DNA of 11,624 nt from UBA4661 sp002405405. Lineage in GTDB: Bacteria > Bacteroidota > Ignavibacteria > Kapaibacteriales > UBA4661. Positions 6,590-11,624 of the stretch are shown here, piece by piece (position 1 is the first letter of the stretch; each line of letters starts with the position of its first letter). Below the pieces are notes generated by a model. It was not told the DNA's origin and made no database searches. It saw nothing but the letters and a program-made list of their open reading frames with translations. Made by a program: the position numbers and the translations under genes. Location: positions 1-11,624 of the forward strand of contig DAIUAL010000100.1 in NCBI GenBank assembly GCA_036847245.1, in the 5' to 3' direction.

Positions 6590-7771
6590 ATGGCACAGCA
6601 CCGCATTCATATTTTCGACACAACGCTTCGTGACGGCGAGCAAGTACCGGGCTGCAAACTTAATACTCCCGAAAAAGTTCGACTTGCTCTTGCGTTAGAA
6701 CACTTGGGTGTTGACATTATAGAGGCAGGTTTCCCGATTTCTTCCCCGGGTGATTTTGAATCCGTTCAGGCAATCGCTTCTGTTATCTCCGAAACGATTG
6801 TTTGTGGATTAAGTCGCGCTGTGCAACAAGACATAGAAACTGCCGCAGAAGCACTTAAGCATGCTCGCCGACCTCGTATTCACACAGGTATTGGAACATC
6901 GGATTATCATATTCGTGCAAAATTTAAAGCAACACGAGAAGAAATTTTAGAACGAGCCAAGCAAGCTGTACGATGGGCGCGTAACTTTACCGATGATGTT
7001 GAATTTTATGCCGAAGATGCAGGACGTACCGATAACACCTATCTTGCTCAAGTTGTCGAAGCCGTTATTCGCGAAGGTGCAACTGTCGTTAATATCCCCG
7101 ATACAACTGGTTATTGCTTACCACATCAATACGGCGAAAAAATTGCATATCTGATCAATAATGTTCCCAACATCGACAAAGCTATCATTTCGTGCCACTG
7201 CCACAATGATCTCGGCTTGGCTACAGCAAATTCCATTGCAGGTGTCTTAAGTGGTGCTCGCCAAATTGAATGTACGATTAATGGCATCGGAGAACGCGCT
7301 GGCAATACTTCACTAGAAGAAGTAGTCATGATTCTGAAGCAGCATTCGTCGCTAGGCTATCATACCAATGTCAAAACGCATGAACTAAACCCCATGAGTA
7401 AACGTGTATCAGATACTATGAGAATGCCAGTACAACCCAATAAGGCAATTGTCGGTGCAAATGCTTTTTCCCATTCTTCCGGAATTCATCAAGACGGTTT
7501 TCTTAAAGATTCTCTTACGTATGAAATAATCACCCCCGAGGAAGTTGGCGCTGAATCCAGCAAAATTGTTCTTACAGCACGAAGTGGACGAAGCGCACTC
7601 GCATACCGCTTCCGCAAATTAGGTTATGAATTTGATCGTAATAGCATTGATGCTTTATATGCTGAATTTTTACGTGTTGCCGACAGTAAAAAAGAAGTAC
7701 AAGACGATGACCTCCAAAATATGGCTCATCGTTTCACGACGACACCCCAAAATACTTTTCAACCAGCTTAA
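6590..7771 (+). CDS. leuA: 2-isopropylmalate synthase LeuA (short form)
   Basis: First committed step of leucine synthesis: condenses acetyl-CoA with 2-ketoisovalerate to 2-isopropylmalate. The 393-residue protein has the HMGL-like TIM barrel with DTTLRDGEQ (10-18; R14 and the metal-binding D15), EDAGRTD (142-148), NIPDTTGYCLP (168-178), metal ligands H203 and H205 in SCHCHNDLGLA, and GERAGNTSLEE (234-244, N239). The linker motif HSSGIHQDG (295-303) is followed by about 90 residues. The C-terminal leucine-binding allosteric domain of the ~520-residue enzymes is absent, so classical feedback inhibition is not expected. Homocitrate and citramalate synthases are similar in length, but a leuC, leuD and leuB set directly downstream makes LeuA by far the best call. 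The ATG has no Shine-Dalgarno sequence. leuC follows after 27 bp. Confidence 0.95.
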   Translation: MAQHRIHIFDTTLRDGEQVPGCKLNTPEKVRLALALEHLGVDIIEAGFPISSPGDFESVQAIASVISETIVCGLSRAVQQDIETAAEALKHARRPRIHTGIGTSDYHIRAKFKATREEILERAKQAVRWARNFTDDVEFYAEDAGRTDNTYLAQVVEAVIREGATVVNIPDTTGYCLPHQYGEKIAYLINNVPNIDKAIISCHCHNDLGLATANSIAGVLSGARQIECTINGIGERAGNTSLEEVVMILKQHSSLGYHTNVKTHELNPMSKRVSDTMRMPVQPNKAIVGANAFSHSSGIHQDGFLKDSLTYEIITPEEVGAESSKIVLTARSGRSALAYRFRKLGYEFDRNSIDALYAEFLRVADSKKEVQDDDLQNMAHRFTTTPQNTFQPA

Positions 7772-7798
7772 CATTCCATCTTACTAATACAATATCAT

Positions 7799-9223
7799 AT
7801 GAAGGTACATACATCAAAAACACTCTTTGATAAGATTTGGGAATCGCATATTGTTCAGGACATTCCCAATGGTCCTTCTGTGCTGTATATCGATAAGCAT
7901 TTTATTCATGAAGTTACGAGTCCGCAAGCTTTTGCCGGTCTTGAAAAACGAGGATTGTCTGTTTTTCGACCTAAAAATACTATTGCTACAGCTGACCATA
8001 ATGTTCCGACGATAGACCAACATTTACCTATCCGTGAAGAGCTTTCACGCAAGCAAGTACAAGCACTTACGGAAAATTGTCACCGCCATGGTATCACTTT
8101 ATATGGTTTAGGACATCCCTATCAAGGCATTGTCCATGTTATTGGTCCCGAGTTGGGAATTACCCAACCCGGCATGACAATAGTTTGTGGGGATAGCCAT
8201 ACATCTACGCATGGTGCATTTGGGAGCATAGCTTTTGGTATTGGCACAAGTGAGGTAGAAATGGTTCTAGCTTCACAATGTTTGCTTCAACAAAAGCCAA
8301 AGCAAATGCGTATTACCATTGATGGCGAACTTCAACAAGGTGTTACGAGTAAAGATATCATACTTCATATTATTGCATTGATTTCAGCAAGCGGTGCCAC
8401 CGGATATTTTGTTGAGTATGCAGGATCAACCATCAAAGCACTGTCAATGGAAGCACGCATGACCATTTGCAATATGAGCATCGAAATGGGTGCACGTGGT
8501 GGCTTGATTGCTCCTGATGAAACAACGTTTTCCTATGTGCAAGATCGTACATTTGCACCACAGGGCGAAGAGTTTGAGAAGGCTGTAGAGTATTGGTCAA
8601 CTCTCTACTCCGATGCTAATGCTCACTTTGATGCAGAGCTTCATATCCTTGCTGAAACAATCGAGCCAATGATTACTTTTGGTACGAATCCGGGAATGGG
8701 AATGGGCATTACTCGTACAATTCCGGCACTGGAAAGTATTTCTGCATCTTCTCAACCAACTTACCGCCAAGCCCTTGAATATATGGGTTTGAAACCCGAA
8801 CAATCACTTTTAGGCAAGCCGATAGATTATGTATTCATTGGTAGTTGTACTAACTCGCGTATTGAAGATTTGCGTTTGGTCGCAAATATCGTTGCAGGTA
8901 AAAAGAAAGCTGAAAATGTAGAAGTATGGATTGTACCCGGAAGCAAGCAAGTAGAAGCACAAGCTCGCGAAGAAGGTATTCATGAAATATTTGAACAAGC
9001 AGGATTCCATCTACGCCAACCCGGATGCTCTGCATGTTTGGGTATGAATGAAGATAAAATACCAGCCGGCAAATACTGTGTTTCAACAAGTAACCGCAAC
9101 TTTGAGGGACGGCAAGGAGCACAAGCTCGTACAATGCTTGCAAGCCCCCTGACTGCAGCAATTACAGCTATTACAGGTGTGATCACCGATGTTCGCAAGC
9201 ATTTATCCATTCATGCAGAATAA
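7799..9223 (+). CDS. leuC: 3-isopropylmalate dehydratase large subunit LeuC
   Basis: Large, iron-sulfur subunit of isopropylmalate isomerase, which converts 2-isopropylmalate to 3-isopropylmalate through dehydration and rehydration. It pairs with LeuD, encoded 21 bp downstream. The 474-residue length is typical. Aconitase-family signatures are clear: TLFDKIWESH near the start (8-17), ATADHNVPT (63-71), the GDSHTSTHGAFG block (131-142) and GFHLRQPGCSACLGMN (402-417). The three [4Fe-4S] cysteines are C350 (FIGSCTNSRIEDL), C410 and C413 (PGCSAC). The signature SNRNFEGRQG (431-440) is intact. Nothing is truncated or unusual. The start ATG lacks a Shine-Dalgarno sequence and follows an AT-rich spacer. 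Confidence 0.98.
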   Translation: MKVHTSKTLFDKIWESHIVQDIPNGPSVLYIDKHFIHEVTSPQAFAGLEKRGLSVFRPKNTIATADHNVPTIDQHLPIREELSRKQVQALTENCHRHGITLYGLGHPYQGIVHVIGPELGITQPGMTIVCGDSHTSTHGAFGSIAFGIGTSEVEMVLASQCLLQQKPKQMRITIDGELQQGVTSKDIILHIIALISASGATGYFVEYAGSTIKALSMEARMTICNMSIEMGARGGLIAPDETTFSYVQDRTFAPQGEEFEKAVEYWSTLYSDANAHFDAELHILAETIEPMITFGTNPGMGMGITRTIPALESISASSQPTYRQALEYMGLKPEQSLLGKPIDYVFIGSCTNSRIEDLRLVANIVAGKKKAENVEVWIVPGSKQVEAQAREEGIHEIFEQAGFHLRQPGCSACLGMNEDKIPAGKYCVSTSNRNFEGRQGAQARTMLASPLTAAITAITGVITDVRKHLSIHAE

Positions 9224-9244
9224 TCTTGTTTCTTTGAAAATCCT

Positions 9245-9814
9245 ATGGCTCATTCTCCTTTTTTATCATCTCCAATACTCAGAAGTACGGCTATCCCACT
9301 GGCAATTGCTGATGTGGATACCGATCAAATAATTCCCGCCCGATTTCTTAAAGCCACTACTCGTGAAGGGTTCGGCAAAAATCTATTTCGGGATTGGCGA
9401 TATAACACCGATGATCCCCACCACCCCAAACAAGATTTTGTTCTCAACAATCAACAATACCATGGCTCAATCTTGGTGGCTGGCGCAAACTTTGGTTGTG
9501 GTTCAAGTCGTGAACATGCAGCATGGGCACTAAAGGATTATGGCTTTGATGTTGTCATAAGTAGTTTTTTTGCTGACATATTTAAGAACAATGCATTAAA
9601 TAATTTTCTTCTGCCCGTTCAAATCAGCGACATAGCACTGACCACATTGTTTGAAACAATACATGAGGAACCTAAAACAGAAATTACTATCAATCTTGAT
9701 CTGCAAACCCTTGAATTTAAACACGATCGTTACAACTTTGAGATTGATCAGTATAAAAAACCTTGCTTACTTCATGGCTATGACGACCTTGATTTTTTAG
9801 TAAGTATTAAATAA
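9245..9814 (+). CDS. leuD: 3-isopropylmalate dehydratase small subunit LeuD
   Basis: Small (swivel-domain) subunit of isopropylmalate isomerase, closing over the LeuC active site and helping to select the substrate. At 189 residues it is close to the usual length. Signatures are VDTDQIIPARFLK (24-36), LFRDWRY (47-53) and the substrate-loop motif ANFGCGSSREHAAWAL (81-96), followed by SSFFADIFKNNALNNFLLPV (106-125). It lies 21 bp after leuC with no Shine-Dalgarno sequence, so it is probably cotranscribed. An 83-bp gap separates it from leuB, the widest gap inside the operon. Confidence 0.98.
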   Translation: MAHSPFLSSPILRSTAIPLAIADVDTDQIIPARFLKATTREGFGKNLFRDWRYNTDDPHHPKQDFVLNNQQYHGSILVAGANFGCGSSREHAAWALKDYGFDVVISSFFADIFKNNALNNFLLPVQISDIALTTLFETIHEEPKTEITINLDLQTLEFKHDRYNFEIDQYKKPCLLHGYDDLDFLVSIK

Positions 9815-9885
9815 TAGATTGAAGCATTCGAATATCGTCATCAAACAAATCGCAACATTTCTGCACTACAGTATTCACCAATTTC

Positions 9886-9890
9886 GGAGG
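9886..9890 (+). promoter_or_regulatory. Strong Shine-Dalgarno site of leuB
   Basis: GGAGG lies 7 bp before the leuB ATG at 9898, the optimal spacing for pairing with the 16S rRNA tail. It confirms the leuB start. None of the other eight gene starts in this window has such a motif, so leuB stands out in its translation signal. Confidence 0.8.
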
Positions 9891-9897
9891 ATTTAAT

Positions 9898-11058
9898 ATG
9901 AGTACTAAACGTTTTCATGTAGCCGTCATCCCGGGTGATGGCATTGGTCCTGAAGTAACGGAGCAAGCAGTAAAAGTTCTACGTGCTATTGCACAACGTT
10001 TTGGTCATTCATTTGATTTTGTTGAATGCTTGATGGGTGCGATTGCTATTGATAAAACTGGACTTCCTCTTCCGCTTGAAACACTTGAAGTTGTTAAGCG
10101 TACGGACGCTATTCTACTCGGCGCAATTGGCGATCCGAAATATGACCACAACCCTGCCGCAACTGTACGCCCCGAACAAGGCTTACTTCAACTTCGAAAG
10201 GAATTAGGACTATTTTCAAACATACGCCCTATTCACACGTACAATTCACTCTATCACCTTTCACCGCTCAAGCATCATCTTCTCGAAGGTGTTGATATTC
10301 TCATGTTTCGTGAGTTAACCGGCGGTAGTTATTTCGGCAAGAAAGAGCGTAGTACGGATGGTCTTCGGGCTTCCGATGAATACACATATTCTCGTGAAGA
10401 AATTGAGCGTATTGCACATCCTGCTTTTCGTGCAGCCGAACAGCGCAAAAAGAAAATTACGCTTATCGATAAAGCTAATGTCTTGGAAACATCTCGCGAT
10501 TGGCGGTCGGTAGTACGTGAAATTGCCTTGCGCTATCCGGAAGTCAAAGTTGATTACTTATACGTAGATAATGCAGCAATGCAACTTATCCTTAACCCTA
10601 AACAATTTGATGTTATTCTCACTGAAAATATGTTTGGAGACATACTTTCGGATGAAGCAAGCGTTCTTGCAGGCTCATTAGGCTTACTCCCTTCAGCTTC
10701 GCTTGGAACAAATACAGCGATGTTTGAACCGATTCATGGTTCGTACCCGCAAGCAGCAGGTAAAGATATCGCTAACCCGATTGGGGCGATTCTCTCAGCC
10801 ATGATGCTTCTCGAATATCTCGAATTACATGATGAAGCAGAATTAGTACGTCAGGCTGTGCAGTGGTCTCTCACAAATGGCTTTGTGGCAAAAGATCTCA
10901 ACCCAGCAAACTACTATGCTACATCCGTCATTGGCGATGTAATAAGCGATATCATAAGTAATCGAATTCCTAATGCACACTTTCAAGACAAGCATCAAGC
11001 TGTATTAAGTTCTTCTCAAATGGAAAACATCGCTATTGGTAAATCCACGATTATTTAA
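9898..11058 (+). CDS. leuB: 3-isopropylmalate dehydrogenase LeuB
   Basis: Oxidises and decarboxylates 3-isopropylmalate to 2-ketoisocaproate with NAD+ and a divalent metal, the third leucine-specific step. The isocitrate/isopropylmalate dehydrogenase fold is complete: VAVIPGDGIGPEV (8-20); substrate arginines R100, R110 and R138, with Y145 in RELTGGSYFG; catalytic K192 in DKANVLETSRDW; D224 in YVDNAAMQL; metal aspartates D248 and D252 in NMFGDILSDEAS; and the adenine-site stretch HGSYPQAAGKDIANP (280-294). That last motif is the variant I associate with Bacteroidota rather than the HGSAPDIAGK form. At 386 residues it is slightly long because of a tail of about 25 residues (about 362-386) rich in polar and serine residues. 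An 83-bp gap precedes it and it has the window's only clear Shine-Dalgarno sequence. ilvE follows after 12 bp. Confidence 0.98.
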   Translation: MSTKRFHVAVIPGDGIGPEVTEQAVKVLRAIAQRFGHSFDFVECLMGAIAIDKTGLPLPLETLEVVKRTDAILLGAIGDPKYDHNPAATVRPEQGLLQLRKELGLFSNIRPIHTYNSLYHLSPLKHHLLEGVDILMFRELTGGSYFGKKERSTDGLRASDEYTYSREEIERIAHPAFRAAEQRKKKITLIDKANVLETSRDWRSVVREIALRYPEVKVDYLYVDNAAMQLILNPKQFDVILTENMFGDILSDEASVLAGSLGLLPSASLGTNTAMFEPIHGSYPQAAGKDIANPIGAILSAMMLLEYLELHDEAELVRQAVQWSLTNGFVAKDLNPANYYATSVIGDVISDIISNRIPNAHFQDKHQAVLSSSQMENIAIGKSTII

Positions 11059-11070
11059 GCATAACACTGT

Positions 11071-11598
11071 ATGACATACTACACTCCGCAAACGACAATA
11101 TGGTTCGATGGTACATTTCTTCCGGCACACGAAGCACGGACAAACTTGTATGGTCAGACCTTACATTATGGATATGGTGTATTTGAGGGAATACGTTCTT
11201 ATCAGGTAGATGGTCAAACCCTGATTTTTAAAGCTCGGGAACATTATGAACGCCTACTTTTTTCGGCACATGTTATGAAAATTCCGTTGGCTTATTCAGC
11301 CGAAGAGATGACCGACATTACGTATCAAGTATTAGCTCGTAATGGGTTTAAAAATGCCTACATACGCCCTATAGTCACATGTTCACCCAATATGTCGCTT
11401 TCGCAAGCAAAGCGTAGTATGCTTGCGATTACTGCATGGGAATGGGATGATGGATATTTACACAACAACATGCGTTTAATGACCTCGTGCTATCGTCGCC
11501 CCAATCCTCGTGGATTTAAAATTGAAGCAAAAGTTTGCGGACACTATGTGAATTCTATTCTTGCTTGTCAAGATGCCAAAGATAATGGGTTTGATTAG
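11071..11598 (+). CDS. ilvE: Branched-chain aminotransferase IlvE, N-terminal part ended by an in-frame TAG
   Basis: PLP-dependent fold-type IV aminotransferase that converts 2-ketoisocaproate and glutamate to leucine and 2-oxoglutarate, completing the pathway (it also serves valine and isoleucine). The 175 residues match the N-terminal part of the roughly 295-residue family: IWFDGTFLPAHEA (10-22), LHYGYGVFEGIRSY (31-44), AYIRPIV (96-102), and IEAKVCGHYVNSILA (151-165) with the likely PLP lysine K154. The frame ends at TAG (11596-11598) directly after NGFD. There the family continues with a conserved glutamate (NGFDEALLLD), and translation past the stop gives ALVLDSEG, an excellent fit up to the window edge. 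A single G-to-T change would explain the TAG. As read, the product would lack the C-terminal half of the fold and be inactive. It lies 12 bp after leuB, so it is cotranscribed. Sequencing error, a true nonsense mutation or readthrough remain possible. Confidence 0.9.
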   Translation: MTYYTPQTTIWFDGTFLPAHEARTNLYGQTLHYGYGVFEGIRSYQVDGQTLIFKAREHYERLLFSAHVMKIPLAYSAEEMTDITYQVLARNGFKNAYIRPIVTCSPNMSLSQAKRSMLAITAWEWDDGYLHNNMRLMTSCYRRPNPRGFKIEAKVCGHYVNSILACQDAKDNGFD

Positions 11599-11624
11599 GC
11601 GCTTGTTTTAGATTCTGAAGGTTT
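11599..11624 (+). other. ilvE: Continuation of the ilvE frame after the TAG, cut by the window edge
   Basis: In the same frame as the upstream ilvE segment, these bases encode ALVLDSEG, which matches the family motif EALLLDxxGY that precedes the SEG(S/A)GEN cofactor loop. This shows that the gene was, or still is, longer than the stop codon suggests. The remaining C-terminal half of about 110 residues lies outside the window. Confidence 0.75.

Noticed and set aside
6433..6633. Small frames in the leu leader (10 codons at 6433, 11 codons at 6491, and one at 6523 overlapping leuA) as possible leader peptides
   Set aside because: None contains a run of leucine or other branched-chain codons, none has a ribosome binding site, and no terminator hairpin follows. 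A classical leu attenuator is not supported.
11596..11598. Reassignment of TAG to an amino acid in this organism
   Set aside because: About 3,500 codons in eight intact genes contain no other in-frame TAG, so a general recoding is very unlikely; a local event or an error is preferred.
1..11624. A novel defence, mobile or biosynthetic system hidden in the window
   Set aside because: Every large frame is accounted for by housekeeping or leucine-synthesis genes plus one uncharacterised conserved-looking protein. There are no transposases, integrases, CRISPR-like arrays, long repeats or RNA genes that I can see.

Overview
The window reads as ordinary chromosome from a member of the Bacteroidota or a close relative in the FCB group. 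Three things suggest this. LeuC, LeuB and the IlvE fragment match the Bacteroidota forms as I remember them, for example the LeuB adenine-site variant GSYPQAAGK. A 526-residue helical protein starts with the 'LFQLIKSLTKAEKRNFRNF' type of N-terminus found in uncharacterised proteins of that group. Nearly all start codons lack a Shine-Dalgarno sequence and follow AT-rich stretches. The DNA is moderately AT-rich. No database search was possible, so the placement is an inference.

Left half (about 150-6364, all minus strand). In transcription order from right to left: an uncharacterised 526-residue helical (TPR-like) protein, a sugar-phosphate nucleotidyltransferase with a left-handed beta-helix tail, S-adenosylmethionine synthetase (metK) and NAD-dependent DNA ligase (ligA). 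Gaps of about 110-160 bp separate these genes, so they look like a loose housekeeping cluster rather than one operon. A perfect 12-bp-stem intrinsic terminator follows metK. It overlaps the longest ligA reading frame, so ligA must start inside that frame.

Right half (6590-11624, all plus strand). A compact leucine operon reads leuA-leuC-leuD-leuB-ilvE, with gaps of 27, 21, 83 and 12 bp. Together these enzymes take 2-ketoisovalerate plus acetyl-CoA to leucine: LeuA condenses, LeuCD isomerises, LeuB decarboxylates oxidatively, and IlvE transaminates. LeuA is the short form without a C-terminal leucine-binding regulatory domain. leuB alone has a strong Shine-Dalgarno sequence. ilvE is stopped by a TAG exactly where its family has a conserved glutamate, and the frame stays open and family-like to the window edge.

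The two halves diverge from a 225-bp intergenic region (6365-6589), which must hold both promoters. I see no tRNA, rRNA, CRISPR array, insertion sequence, phage gene or attachment site, and no sign of a novel defence or biosynthetic system. The points most worth following up are the ilvE stop codon, the terminator/ligA arrangement, and the repeated motifs in the regulatory gaps.
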